Assembly (NCBI RefSeq): GCF_002159265.1
Contig: NZ_NFHG01000013.1
Location: forward strand, 1-64,000
DNA length: 64,000 bases
Direction of reading: 5' to 3'
Origin: Flavonifractor sp. An82
GTDB lineage: Bacteria; Bacillota; Clostridia; Oscillospirales; Oscillospiraceae
Shown here: piece by piece, positions 26,164 through 35,355 of the stretch
How positions within the stretch are numbered: the first letter of the stretch is position 1
Layout: each line of letters begins with the position of its first letter
Program-made: the position numbers and the translations under genes
Notes under the pieces: model-generated
What the model was told of the DNA's origin: nothing
Seen by the model: only the letters and a program-made list of their open reading frames with translations
Databases searched by the model: none

Positions 26164-27878
26164 AAAAAGACGCGCCCAGAACCGGGCTGCGTACCACCAC
26201 CATTCTGGTGGCCATGGTGGTGAGCGTGGTGGCCATCATCCTGTGCTGCTGTATCGTTCTTTTCCTCAACCGCTACCGCAGCGCCGTGGTTCAGAACGCC
26301 CGCACCAGCAGCGCTCAGGCGGTATCTCAAGTATCCACCACAGTGGGCAATTATCTGAAAGATATGACCCAGGCCATGGAGCTGGTCAAGCAGTCCATAT
26401 CGGAAAGCGCGGACAGCCGGGACAAGCTTCTGTTCGCCTTTTTGACGTTTCGCCCCGATGTGGTAGCGGTCACCAGCTATTCAGAGACCGGGCAGCTTCT
26501 GGACTGCTGGTCCCTGGGCCGTGAGCCCAGGGAGAACATCCTTCAGAACCTCTCCTTCGACCTGGATATGGCCAGAGCCTCCGACTCCGCCTATATGACG
26601 GCTCCCCATGTGGAGTCCCTGTTTGAGGGCTACTACCCCTGGGTGGTGACCATGACGGCGCCTCTGGAGCCGGGGGGACAGGCGGCCTGGGTCTCCCTGG
26701 ACCTGAGCTTCTCCAGCATCTCCAGCTATATCAACAACGTCAGCATCGGCCAGCGGGGCTATTGCTTCCTGATGGACAAGACCGGCAACATCGTGTACCA
26801 TCCCCAGCAGCAGCTGCTGTACGCCGGGCTGAAGTCGGAGCAGATGGCCGCCCTGGCCGGCATGCAGGACGGCACCTACGCCAATGATACGGTGATCTAC
26901 TGCGCTGCCAGCGTGGCGGACAGCGACTGGCGGGTGGTGGGTGTCAGCTACGTGGACGAGCTGGTCAACCGCAACGTTACCGAAATGATCCACCTGTCCA
27001 TGGCCCTGGCTGTGGTGGTACTGGCGGCGGCGGTGCTCACCAGCTGGCTGCTCTCCCGCCTGCTGGGCCGGCCCCTGCGGGGGCTGACGGCCGCCATGGA
27101 GAGCTTTGAGACCGACGCCGACCACTTTACCTACCGGCCGGTGGGAGGAACCCGGGAGGTGCAGGAGCTGTCTGATTCCTTCGGACACATGGTGCTGCGG
27201 ATCCAACGGCTGATGTCCACTGTCCGAGAGGAGGAGGTCAACCTTCGCAAAACGGAGCTGAAGGCCCTCCAGGCCCAGATCAACCCCCATTTTTTGTACA
27301 ACACTCTGGATTCCATCGCCTGGATGTGCGAGCAGGGGCGCAACGCCGAGGCGGTGCGCATGGTCCATGCCCTGGCCCGGCTCTTCCGCATCAGCATCAG
27401 CAAAGGCCATGAGCTCATCCCCATCGCCAAGGAGATCCAGCACGCCGAGAGCTATCTACAGATCCAGAAATACCGGTATAAAAACCAGTTTACCTATACA
27501 TTTGACGTGGACCCGGCGTGCCTGAACTACTACTGCAACAAGATCACCCTGCAGCCCATCATCGAAAACGCCATCAACCATGGGTTGGACCTGCTGGTGG
27601 ACGAGGGGGAGATCGATGTACGGGTGCGGCAGGACGGGGACGATATCGTCTTCTACGTCCAGGACAACGGAGTGGGGATGACGCCGGAGCAGCTGAGGAC
27701 CATCATGCAGCGGGACCCCACCGACCGCACGGGCATCGGCATCAAAAACGTGGACGACCGCTTGAAGATCTATTTCGGAAAGGGCTATGGACTACACATT
27801 ACCAGCGAGCCGGATGTGGGTACCTGTGTGGAGATCCGTATGCCCAAGCTGGAGGAGGGAGATTATGAGGCCAAGTAG
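26160..27878 (+). CDS. Sensor histidine kinase, YesM/LytS-like type
   Basis: The protein has 572 residues. A first membrane helix lies at about 12-37 (ILVAMVVSVVAIILCCCIVL). An extracellular dCache-like sensor domain of about 240 residues follows, then a second helix (about 278-300), a HAMP linker, and the kinase core: His377 in QINPHFLYNTLD, the N box QPIIENAINHGLD, and the G boxes YVQDNGVGM and GTGIGIKN-like RTGIGIKNVDDRL. The start is GTG 26160. It shares bases with the response regulator stop and overlaps the next gene by 14 bases. It probably reads a sugar signal through the lipoprotein encoded next. Confidence 0.92.
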   Translation: MKKDAPRTGLRTTTILVAMVVSVVAIILCCCIVLFLNRYRSAVVQNARTSSAQAVSQVSTTVGNYLKDMTQAMELVKQSISESADSRDKLLFAFLTFRPDVVAVTSYSETGQLLDCWSLGREPRENILQNLSFDLDMARASDSAYMTAPHVESLFEGYYPWVVTMTAPLEPGGQAAWVSLDLSFSSISSYINNVSIGQRGYCFLMDKTGNIVYHPQQQLLYAGLKSEQMAALAGMQDGTYANDTVIYCAASVADSDWRVVGVSYVDELVNRNVTEMIHLSMALAVVVLAAAVLTSWLLSRLLGRPLRGLTAAMESFETDADHFTYRPVGGTREVQELSDSFGHMVLRIQRLMSTVREEEVNLRKTELKALQAQINPHFLYNTLDSIAWMCEQGRNAEAVRMVHALARLFRISISKGHELIPIAKEIQHAESYLQIQKYRYKNQFTYTFDVDPACLNYYCNKITLQPIIENAINHGLDLLVDEGEIDVRVRQDGDDIVFYVQDNGVGMTPEQLRTIMQRDPTDRTGIGIKNVDDRLKIYFGKGYGLHITSEPDVGTCVEIRMPKLEEGDYEAK

Positions 27879-28845
27879 ACGGGCAGGCCTGCTCTGTGTG
27901 GCGCTGGCCTGGGCCCTCCTGAGTGGATGCGGTACCGGTGTCTCCACCGCCGAGCAATATAAGGTGACCCTGGTGGCCAAGTCCACCCAGACCGAATTCT
28001 GGCTGTCGGTTTTTGCGGGCGCCGAGGCGGCCGCCACAGAATATAATCTGGACCTGACCATCATCGGGCCGGAGACCGAGGAGGACTACGAGACCCAGAA
28101 CCAGATGGTGTCCCAGGCTGCTCAGGCCGGGGCGGATGCCATTGTATTTTCCGCCATCGACTACAAGAACAATGCCTCTGCCATCGACGAGGCAGCCCAG
28201 AAGGGTTCCAAGATCGTGGCCATTGACAGCAGCGTGGACTCCGAAATGGTGAGCACCTACATCGGCACCGACAATTACGCGGCGGGACAGATGGCGGCCC
28301 AGGCGGCGCTGGATCGGGTGGACGGTCCTCTGACCGTAGGGATCATCAACTATGACATCAGCAGCGCCAACGGCCAGGAGCGGGAGCGGGGGGCGGTGGA
28401 CGTCCTGAAAGCCAGCGGCCGGGCACAGGTGGTGGCGGTGGTGAATACCCTGGCAGAAGCGGAGCATGCCCGGGCTGATACCGAGACAATGCTGCGCCGA
28501 TACCCTCAGATCAATGTGCTGCTGGCCTTTAACGAGCCCACCAGCGTGGGCGCGGCGGAGGCGGTGGAGGAGCTGGGGCTGTCGCAGCAGGTCTTCCTGG
28601 TGGGCTTTGACTCCAATGTGGCCACGGTGGACGGCCTGCAGGACGGAGCCGTTGACGCCCTTGTGGTGCAGAACCCCTACGCCATGGGTTACCTGGGGGT
28701 AGAGAGCGCCTATCAGCTGATCAGCGGGCACGGCGGAACTCTTGAGCGGGTGGTGGATACCTCCACTCAGGTGGTGGACCGGGACAACCTGTTTACCATG
28801 GATAGCCAAAAAGCCCTGTTTGCCTTTGAACAACACTGGGAGTAG
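27865..28845 (+). CDS. Periplasmic-binding-protein-like sensor lipoprotein of the two-component system
   Basis: The protein has 326 residues and a lipoprotein signal (LLCVALAWALLSGC, about residues 9-22). The mature part belongs to the ribose/galactose-type binding proteins (Peripla_BP_4): KVTLVAKSTQTEFWLSVFAG, then DAIVFSAIDYKNNASAIDEA. ATG 27865 has GGAGGAGGGA directly before it. The gene overlaps the kinase gene by 14 bases and no permease follows at once, so it most likely presents sugar to the kinase as a third component, as XylFII does for LytS in Clostridium. The mgl genes after it suggest galactose or a related sugar. It could also be a second binding protein for MglAC. Confidence 0.85.
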   Translation: MRPSRRAGLLCVALAWALLSGCGTGVSTAEQYKVTLVAKSTQTEFWLSVFAGAEAAATEYNLDLTIIGPETEEDYETQNQMVSQAAQAGADAIVFSAIDYKNNASAIDEAAQKGSKIVAIDSSVDSEMVSTYIGTDNYAAGQMAAQAALDRVDGPLTVGIINYDISSANGQERERGAVDVLKASGRAQVVAVVNTLAEAEHARADTETMLRRYPQINVLLAFNEPTSVGAAEAVEELGLSQQVFLVGFDSNVATVDGLQDGAVDALVVQNPYAMGYLGVESAYQLISGHGGTLERVVDTSTQVVDRDNLFTMDSQKALFAFEQHWE

Positions 28846-28931
28846 GCGTTTTGCACAAGTGAGTGAAGGAAATTTTTTGTACATTGTTCTATTCGCATAA
28901 ATTTTTACCCTTCTTTCAGTGAATTTTCACC

Positions 28932-28960
28932 TTGTTTTTCCAGAGAATTTCCACTAAGAT
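28932..28960 (+). promoter_or_regulatory. Promoter of the mgl operon
   Basis: TTGTTT and TAAGAT lie 17 bases apart, 66 bases before mglB. The AT-rich stretch upstream (28870-28930) is the likely binding area for the AraC-type response regulator. Confidence 0.55.
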
Positions 28961-29025
28961 TATGAGGTGTAAGGGGGTCCGGTAAGGACGGACCAATCAA
29001 AACCCAAGGAAAAAGGAGAATTGCT

Positions 29026-30330
29026 ATGAAGAAGAGAATTCTTGCACTGTCCCTGACGGCTGCCATGGCGCTCAGCCTGGCTGCCTGCGGCGGCGGCACC
29101 AGCACCACCACTGAGAGCGGCGCTCCCGAGACCTCCACCGGCGGCAACGAGGCCACCACCGTTGCCAACAAGGATAAGCCCCTGGTGTGGTTCAACCGTC
29201 AGCCCTCCAACAGCACCACCGGCGAGCTGGACATGGCTGCTCTGACCTTCAACGACAACACCTACTATGTGGGCTTCGACGCCAACCAGGGCGCTGAGCT
29301 CCAGGGCAAGATGATCCTGGATTACATCACCAAGGCCATTGAGAACGGCGAAAAGATCGACCGCAACGGCGACGGTGTCATCGGCTACGTGCTGGCTGTG
29401 GGCGACATCGGCCACAACGACTCCATCGCCCGTACCCGCGGCGTCCGTGCCGCTCTGGGCACCGCCGTTGAGAAGGACGGCGCCATCGACAGCACTCCCG
29501 TGGGCACCAACGTGGACGGCACCTCCGCCTTCGTGCAGGACGGTACCATCGAGGTGAACGGCACTACCTACACTGTCCGTGAGCTGGCTTCTCAGGAGAT
29601 GAAGAACTCCGCCGGCGCCACCTGGGACGCTGCCACCGCCGGCAACGCCATCGGCACCTGGGCTTCCTCCTTCGGCGATCAGATCGACATCGTGGCCTCC
29701 AACAACGACGGCATGGGCATGGCTATGTTCAACTCCTGGTCCAAGGCCAACGAGGTTCCCACCTTCGGCTATGACGCCAACTCCGACGCCGTTGCCGCTA
29801 TCGCTGAGGGCTACGGCGGCACCATCAGCCAGCACGCTGACGTTCAGGCTTACCTGACCCTGCGTGTGCTGCGCAACGCTCTGGACGGCGTGGACATCGA
29901 CACCGGTATCGGCACCGCTGACGAGGCCGGCAACGTGCTGGGCGAGGACGTGTTCTACTATGACGAGGCTACCCGTTCCTACTACGCTCTGAACGTGGCT
30001 GTCACCGCCGAGAACTATGAGAGCTTCCTGGATTCTACCGTTACTTACGAGCCTGTTTCCAATCAGCTGGACGCCACTGAGCATCCCACCAAGAACGTGT
30101 GGCTGAACATCTACAACTCCGCCGATAACTTCCTGGGCTCCACCTATCAGCCCCTGCTGCAGAAGTACGACGATCTGCTCAACCTGAACGTGGAGTACAT
30201 CGCCGGCGACGGCCAGACCGAGTCCAACATCACCAACCGTCTGAGCAACCCCAGCGCCTATGACGCTTTCGCCATCAACATGGTGAAGACCGACAACGCT
30301 GCTTCCTACACCGGTATTCTGGCCCAGTAA
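29026..30330 (+). CDS. mglB: Galactose/glucose-binding lipoprotein of the Mgl ABC transporter
   Basis: The extracellular binding protein for galactose or glucose. It has 434 residues with a lipobox at SLAAC (Cys about 24) and a Ser/Thr/Gly-rich spacer. The core shows MglB marks: VWFNRQPSNS, a calcium-loop-like segment (DRNGDGVIGYV), and IVASNNDGMGMAMFNSW. It is longer than E. coli MglB (332) mainly through the N-terminal spacer and insertions. Codon use is strongly biased to a few preferred codons, a sign of very high expression. A set of three hairpins behind the gene may stabilise its mRNA relative to mglA. Confidence 0.93.
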   Translation: MKKRILALSLTAAMALSLAACGGGTSTTTESGAPETSTGGNEATTVANKDKPLVWFNRQPSNSTTGELDMAALTFNDNTYYVGFDANQGAELQGKMILDYITKAIENGEKIDRNGDGVIGYVLAVGDIGHNDSIARTRGVRAALGTAVEKDGAIDSTPVGTNVDGTSAFVQDGTIEVNGTTYTVRELASQEMKNSAGATWDAATAGNAIGTWASSFGDQIDIVASNNDGMGMAMFNSWSKANEVPTFGYDANSDAVAAIAEGYGGTISQHADVQAYLTLRVLRNALDGVDIDTGIGTADEAGNVLGEDVFYYDEATRSYYALNVAVTAENYESFLDSTVTYEPVSNQLDATEHPTKNVWLNIYNSADNFLGSTYQPLLQKYDDLLNLNVEYIAGDGQTESNITNRLSNPSAYDAFAINMVKTDNAASYTGILAQ

Positions 30331-30384
30331 GAAAAGGCGCGGACCGCTCAGGTCCCTATTGTGAATCACAAGAAATAACCGTTT

Positions 30385-30458
30385 GCTATTAGGGAGAAGG
30401 AATTCTCCGTACGGGAGGAGGAATTCTCCGTTCGGGAGAAGGAATTCTCCCTAATAGC
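30385..30458 (+). repeat. Three tandem hairpins between mglB and mglA
   Basis: Three copies of GGAGAAGGAATTCTCC-like units (the middle copy has GGAGGAGGAATTCTCC) follow at about 23-base intervals. Each folds into a small stem, and a 12-base outer inverted repeat (30385-30396 with 30447-30458) can close the whole set. There is no T run. It probably protects mglB mRNA or lowers read-through into mglA. Confidence 0.7.
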
Positions 30459-30530
30459 ACATTTTAGTGAAAACCGGCAGAATCAGACTTTTCGCTGAAA
30501 CTGCTAATATGCATAACGGGAGTAACGAGA

Positions 30531-32039
30531 ATGGCAGATGCGAAAGATGATATTGTCCTGTCAATCCGCGGTATGAGTAAGTCCTTTGGCCGCAACCGGG
30601 TGCTTGACCACATCAATCTGGATGTGAAGCGCGGTACGGTCATGGGCCTTATGGGCGAGAACGGCGCCGGTAAGTCCACGATGATGAAGTGCCTGTTCGG
30701 TACTTATCAGAAGGATGAAGGAAAGATTTTCTTAAACGGTAAGGAGATCAGCTTTTCGGGCCCCAAAGACGCTCTGGAAAACGGGATCGCCATGGTGCAC
30801 CAGGAGCTGAACCAGTGCCTGGAGCGGAACGTGATCGACAATCTGTTCCTTGGCCGCTATCCCGTCAATTCCGCCGGCGTCATTGACGAAGGCAGGATGA
30901 AGAAAAAGGCCTCCGAGCTCTTCCGCAAGCTCGGAATGACCGTCAATTTGACCCAGCCCATGCGGAATATGTCCGTTTCCCAGCGGCAGATGTGCGAGAT
31001 TGCCAAGGCAATTTCCTATAACGCCCAGGTGATCGTCCTGGACGAGCCCACCTCCTCGCTGACCGTGCAGGAAGTCAGCAAGCTCTTTGAAATGATGCGG
31101 ATGCTGAAGGAGCAGGGCATCGCCCTGATCTACATCTCCCACAAGATGGATGAGATCTTCGAGATCTGCGACGAGATCTCGGTGCTTCGGGACGGTAATC
31201 TGGTCATGACCAAGCCCTCCAAGGAGACCAACATGAACGAGCTGATCGCAGCCATGGTGGGCCGCTCTCTGGAGAGCCGCTTCCCCCCGGTGGACAACCA
31301 GCCGGGAGATACCATTCTGTCCGTTCAGCACCTGTCCACCAAGTACGCGCCCCATCTGCAGGATATCACCTTTGACGTCCGGGAGGGCGAGATCTTCGGC
31401 CTGTACGGCCTGGTGGGCGCCGGCCGCACCGAGCTGATGGAGACCATCTTCGGTGTGCGGACCCGAGCGGCCGGGCGGGTCTATTTCAAAAACCGCCTGA
31501 TGAATTTCAACAACGCCAAGGAAGCCATTGAGCATGGCTTTGCCATGATCACCGAGGAGCGCAAGGCCAACGGCCTGTTCCTCAAGTGCGACCTTACCTT
31601 CAATACCACTATTGCAAACCTGGAACAGTATAAATCCGGCGTGGCCCTCTCCACCCCCAAAATGGTCAAGGCCACTAATAAAGAGATCAAGGTCATGCAC
31701 ACCAAGTGTATGGGCCCGGATGATATGATCACCAGTCTGTCCGGCGGTAACCAGCAGAAGGTGATCTTCGGCAAGTGGCTGGAGCGTGAGCCCCAGGTCT
31801 TTATGATGGACGAGCCTACCCGAGGCATTGACGTTGGCGCCAAGTACGAGATTTATGAACTGATTATCCAGATGGCCAAGCAGGGCAAGACCATTATCGT
31901 GGTCTCCTCCGAGATGCCTGAGATCCTGGGTATCACCAACCGGATCGGCGTTATGTCCAACGGACATCTGTCCGGTATCGTGAACACCAAGGAGACCAAT
32001 CAGGAGGAACTGCTGCGTCTGAGCGCCAAGTACCTCTAA
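30531..32039 (+). CDS. mglA: Mgl sugar ABC transporter ATP-binding protein (two fused ATPase domains)
   Basis: The ATPase of the galactose importer, 502 residues, with the two nucleotide-binding domains in one chain typical of the CUT2 family. Domain 1 has the P-loop GENGAGKST (about 43-51), the signature region SVSQRQMCEI and Walker B VIVLDEPTSSL. Domain 2 has the diverged GLVGAGRTEL, the signature LSGGNQQKV and FMMDEPTRGIDVG. The gene follows mglB after the hairpin array and precedes mglC. Confidence 0.95.
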   Translation: MADAKDDIVLSIRGMSKSFGRNRVLDHINLDVKRGTVMGLMGENGAGKSTMMKCLFGTYQKDEGKIFLNGKEISFSGPKDALENGIAMVHQELNQCLERNVIDNLFLGRYPVNSAGVIDEGRMKKKASELFRKLGMTVNLTQPMRNMSVSQRQMCEIAKAISYNAQVIVLDEPTSSLTVQEVSKLFEMMRMLKEQGIALIYISHKMDEIFEICDEISVLRDGNLVMTKPSKETNMNELIAAMVGRSLESRFPPVDNQPGDTILSVQHLSTKYAPHLQDITFDVREGEIFGLYGLVGAGRTELMETIFGVRTRAAGRVYFKNRLMNFNNAKEAIEHGFAMITEERKANGLFLKCDLTFNTTIANLEQYKSGVALSTPKMVKATNKEIKVMHTKCMGPDDMITSLSGGNQQKVIFGKWLEREPQVFMMDEPTRGIDVGAKYEIYELIIQMAKQGKTIIVVSSEMPEILGITNRIGVMSNGHLSGIVNTKETNQEELLRLSAKYL

Positions 32040-32177
32040 GTATGCCAACAAGACAAAGCAGGGGAGCTTTGTGTGTATTGCAGGGGGCGCATGGTCCGGT
32101 GTGGTCCGGAGCCGTGTGCCAGCGAGGACGGGACCCGCGGGCCTGTCCGATGGACACTATAATGGGAGAAATTGCTT

Positions 32178-33833
32178 ATGGTAGCGGAAAACACAAAAAT
32201 CCTTACGGCTGAGCAGGAGAGCAAACTCCTTCAGCCGATCGACGAATATGTCAGCGGCATCCAGGCAAAGATCGATGCTCTGCGCGTGGATGGTACAGAC
32301 AGAGTCGTCGAGATCCAGAACGACATTGACAACCTGAAGCGGGACCGGATCTATACCGCCCAGGAGAAGGCTGCCAAGCTGGAAGCCTACAAGAGAGAGC
32401 TGGAGGCCGCCAAGGCGGTGGAGGCCAAGAACAAGGAAGAGGTCTCCAAGCTGATCGCCCAGGCGGAGAGCTATCTCAAGGAACACTATAACACCGAGTA
32501 CTATCAGGCGGTGGTGGAGAGCTGCAAAGAGGAAAAGAAGGCGGCTCTGGAGAACTACACCGCGGCGGTGGCTCAGCTGAACAAGGAACACCAGGAGACG
32601 GTGTCCAAGCTGAGCGATCAGCACGAGATCAAGGACGAGAAATATGTCCATAAAAACCGCCTGTTTGACGCCAAGATGCAGCGGGCCCAGAACCTGCAGC
32701 AGGTGAAGGACCGGCAGCATGCCGCGTTCGATCACAAGTTCCACCTGATCGATATGCTGCGCATGTCCAAGTTCACCTTCGGCGAGTCCATGGCGCAGAA
32801 GTGGGAAAACTATAAGTATTCCTTCAACCGCCGGGACTTCCTGCTGAGAAACGGCCTGTACATCGCCATCATCATCATCTTTATCGCCCTTTGTATCATC
32901 ACCCCCATCGTGAAGAATACCCCGCTGCTGACCGTGAACAACGTGCTGAACATCCTGTCCCAGGCCTCTCCCAGAATGTTCCTGGCGCTGGGCGTAGCCG
33001 GCCTGATCCTGCTGGCCGGTACCGACCTGTCCATCGGCCGTATGGTCGGTATGGGCATGACGGCGGCTACCATCGTGATGCACTCCGGCCCCAACACCGG
33101 CGGCGTGTTCGGTCACATCTTTGACTTCTCCGGCATCCCCGTCATCGTCCGGGTATTCCTGGCCCTGGTGGTCTGCATCGTGCTGTGCACCATCTTCACC
33201 ACCATCGCCGGATTCTTCACCGCTAAGTTTAAGATGCACCCCTTCATTTCCACCATGGCCACCATGCTGGTTATCTTCGGCCTGGTGACCTACTCCACCA
33301 AGGGCGTGTCCTTCGGAGGCATTGACCCCACCATTCCCGGCATGATCATCCCCCGCATCAACGGCTTCCCCACCATCATCCTGTGGGCTGTGGCCGCCGT
33401 CGCGGTGGTGTGGTTCATCTGGAACAAGACCACCTTTGGTAAGAACCTGTACGCCGTGGGCGGCAACCCTGAGGCCGCCTCTGTTTCCGGTATCTCCGTG
33501 TTCAAGGTTACTGTGGGCGCCTTCATCATGGCCGGTGTGCTCTACGGCTTCGGCTCCTGGCTGGAGTGCCTGCGCATGACCGGTTCCGGCTCCGCCGCTT
33601 ATGGCCAGGGCTGGGAAATGGACGCCATCGCGGCCTGCGTCGTGGGCGGCATCTCCTTCACCGGTGGTATCGGTAAGATCTCCGGCTGTGTGGTGGGCGT
33701 GTTTATCTTCACCGCCCTGACCTACTCCCTGACCATTCTGGGTATCGACACCAACCTGCAGTTCGTGTTCTCCGGCATCATCATCCTGGTCGCCGTTATG
33801 CTGGACTGCCTGAAGTACGTGCAGAAGAAGTAA
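32178..33833 (+). CDS. mglC: Mgl sugar ABC transporter permease with a long N-terminal coiled-coil extension
   Basis: The membrane subunit of the importer. Residues about 221-551 match MglC (336 residues in E. coli): a first helix LYIAIIIIFIALCIITPIV, then GLILLAGTDLSIGRMVGM, KMHPFISTMATMLV and the docking segment NPEAASVSGISVFKVTVGAF. Residues 1-220 are extra: highly charged, rich in Glu, Lys, Ala and Gln, and predicted by eye to form long helices or coiled coil (for example NDIDNLKRDRIYTAQEKAAK). They would lie in the cytoplasm. The frame is continuous from ATG 32178, with GGGAG upstream. The extension is unusual for this family; it might bind a regulator or the ATPase. Confidence 0.9.
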   Translation: MVAENTKILTAEQESKLLQPIDEYVSGIQAKIDALRVDGTDRVVEIQNDIDNLKRDRIYTAQEKAAKLEAYKRELEAAKAVEAKNKEEVSKLIAQAESYLKEHYNTEYYQAVVESCKEEKKAALENYTAAVAQLNKEHQETVSKLSDQHEIKDEKYVHKNRLFDAKMQRAQNLQQVKDRQHAAFDHKFHLIDMLRMSKFTFGESMAQKWENYKYSFNRRDFLLRNGLYIAIIIIFIALCIITPIVKNTPLLTVNNVLNILSQASPRMFLALGVAGLILLAGTDLSIGRMVGMGMTAATIVMHSGPNTGGVFGHIFDFSGIPVIVRVFLALVVCIVLCTIFTTIAGFFTAKFKMHPFISTMATMLVIFGLVTYSTKGVSFGGIDPTIPGMIIPRINGFPTIILWAVAAVAVVWFIWNKTTFGKNLYAVGGNPEAASVSGISVFKVTVGAFIMAGVLYGFGSWLECLRMTGSGSAAYGQGWEMDAIAACVVGGISFTGGIGKISGCVVGVFIFTALTYSLTILGIDTNLQFVFSGIIILVAVMLDCLKYVQKK

Positions 33834-33863
33834 TCCATTCCGCCTTTTTCATAGTGAAGCGGG

Positions 33864-33914
33864 AAGCCGCTGCAAGGCAGACGCGGGGGACCGGTCTGCT
33901 TTGCAGCGGCTTTT
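33864..33914 (+). terminator. Terminator of the mgl operon
   Basis: A long stem (AAGCCGCTGCAA with TTGCAGCGGCTT, extended by GCAGAC/GTCTGC) is followed by TTTT. It separates mglC from galK. Confidence 0.85.
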
Positions 33915-33929
33915 GTGCGACCTGCCGCA

Positions 33930-33958
33930 TTGGCAGCGGCGGCGGAATGTGCTATGAT
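33930..33958 (+). promoter_or_regulatory. Promoter of the galKET operon
   Basis: TTGGCA and TATGAT lie 17 bases apart, about 70 bases before galK. Confidence 0.7.
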
Positions 33959-34027
33959 GAAACCAAGATCCCGGACGGGCATGGCGTGAGCCCTGCCCGC
34001 TCCGGCATGTAAAAGGAGAGAAGAACC

Positions 34028-35314
34028 ATGCAAGAACTGGGCGCTGTGCGTAAGGCGCTGGCCGCCGGTGAGCTGGACGGGGCGCTGAGCCGCCTGCTGT
34101 GCAGAGACCTCACCGCCGGCCGCAAGCGGGTGGCCGACCTGCTGGACGGATTCCAGAAGAGCTTTGGAGTGGGGGACGATACCCCCATCACTCTGTGTTC
34201 CGCGCCGGGCCGTACCGAGATTTGCGGCAATCATACCGATCATCAGCATGGCCGCGTTCTGGCGGCGGCGGTGGACCTGGACTTTTTGGCCTGCGCCGCT
34301 CCCAACGGCACCAACACCATCCGCTTCCAGTCCCAGGGCTGGCCCATGGTGGAGGTGGAGCTGGAGGGCCAGGGCCCCAGAGAATCCGAGCGGGAGAGCA
34401 CCGCCGCCCTGGTGCGGGGCATGGCGGCCGAGGCGGCCCAGCGAGGCTATCCGGTAGCTGGCTTTGACGTCTATGCCACCTCCGATGTGCTGCCCGGCTC
34501 CGGTCTGTCCTCCTCCGCCGCCTGCGAGGTGCTGCTGGGCGTGGTGGAAAATCATCTGTTCTGCCGGGACGAACTGGACCCGGTGACCATCGCACAGATG
34601 GGGCAGAAGGCGGAAAATATTTTCTTCGGCAAGCCGAGCGGCCTGATGGACCAGACTGCCTCCTCGGTGGGCGGCGCTGTGGCCATCGATTTTGCCGACC
34701 CCGCTGCGCCGGTGGTGCGGACGGTGGCGGTGGACCTGAACGGTCTGGGCTACGCCCTGTGCATCATCGACTCGGGGGCCAGCCACGCCGACCTCACCAG
34801 CGAGTATGCCGCCGTGCCCCAGGAGATGTGCGCCGTGGCCGCTTACTTCGGCAAGAAGGTGCTGCGTGAGGTGGAGGAGAGCGACGTGCTGGCCGCTCTG
34901 CCTCAGCTGCGCAAGGCGGTGGGCGACCGGGCTGTGCTCCGCGCCCTCCACTTCTTTGCTGACGATCAGCGGGTAAAGCTGGAGGCCGATGCCCTGGAGC
35001 AGGGCGATATGGACGCCTTCCTGGCAGTGGTGAACCAGTCTGGTCGTTCCTCCTGGGATCTGCTGCAGAATATCACCCCCGCCGGTGCGGTACAGGACCA
35101 GGCCATGGCCGTGGCTCTGACGGTGGCCCAGCGGGCCCTGGGCGGCCGAGGGGCCTGCCGGGTCCACGGCGGCGGCTTTGCCGGCACCATCCAGGCCTTT
35201 GTGCCGCTGGATATTCTGGACCAGTTCCGCAAGCAGGTGGAAGCCAGCCTGGGCGAGGGCAGCTGCCATGTGCTGAGCATCCGTCCCGTGGGCGGAACGG
35301 TTCTCTGGCCCTGA
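34028..35314 (+). CDS. galK: Galactokinase, GHMP family
   Basis: The first enzyme of the Leloir pathway phosphorylates galactose to galactose-1-phosphate. It has 428 residues. The substrate signature GRTEICGNHTDHQHG (about 61-75) and the ATP-binding motif LPGSGLSSSAACEV (about 155-168) are intact, as is the C-terminal GHMP glycine-rich part (RVHGGGFAGTIQAF). The extra ~35 residues at the N-terminus compared with E. coli GalK are seen in related Clostridia. AAAGGAGAG precedes the start. It opens an operon with galE and galT. Confidence 0.95.
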   Translation: MQELGAVRKALAAGELDGALSRLLCRDLTAGRKRVADLLDGFQKSFGVGDDTPITLCSAPGRTEICGNHTDHQHGRVLAAAVDLDFLACAAPNGTNTIRFQSQGWPMVEVELEGQGPRESERESTAALVRGMAAEAAQRGYPVAGFDVYATSDVLPGSGLSSSAACEVLLGVVENHLFCRDELDPVTIAQMGQKAENIFFGKPSGLMDQTASSVGGAVAIDFADPAAPVVRTVAVDLNGLGYALCIIDSGASHADLTSEYAAVPQEMCAVAAYFGKKVLREVEESDVLAALPQLRKAVGDRAVLRALHFFADDQRVKLEADALEQGDMDAFLAVVNQSGRSSWDLLQNITPAGAVQDQAMAVALTVAQRALGGRGACRVHGGGFAGTIQAFVPLDILDQFRKQVEASLGEGSCHVLSIRPVGGTVLWP

Positions 35315-35355
35315 GCAAAAGCATAGTGTGATTGTGAAAGGAGCGCGTCTGAACA

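Noticed and set aside
30385-30458. CRISPR-like array
   Set aside because: Only three short units with 6-8 base gaps, no spacers of normal size and no cas genes.
32158-32163. Internal promoter (TATAAT) before mglC
   Set aside because: No acceptable -35 box lies 16-18 bases upstream, and mglC is well explained as part of the mgl transcript.
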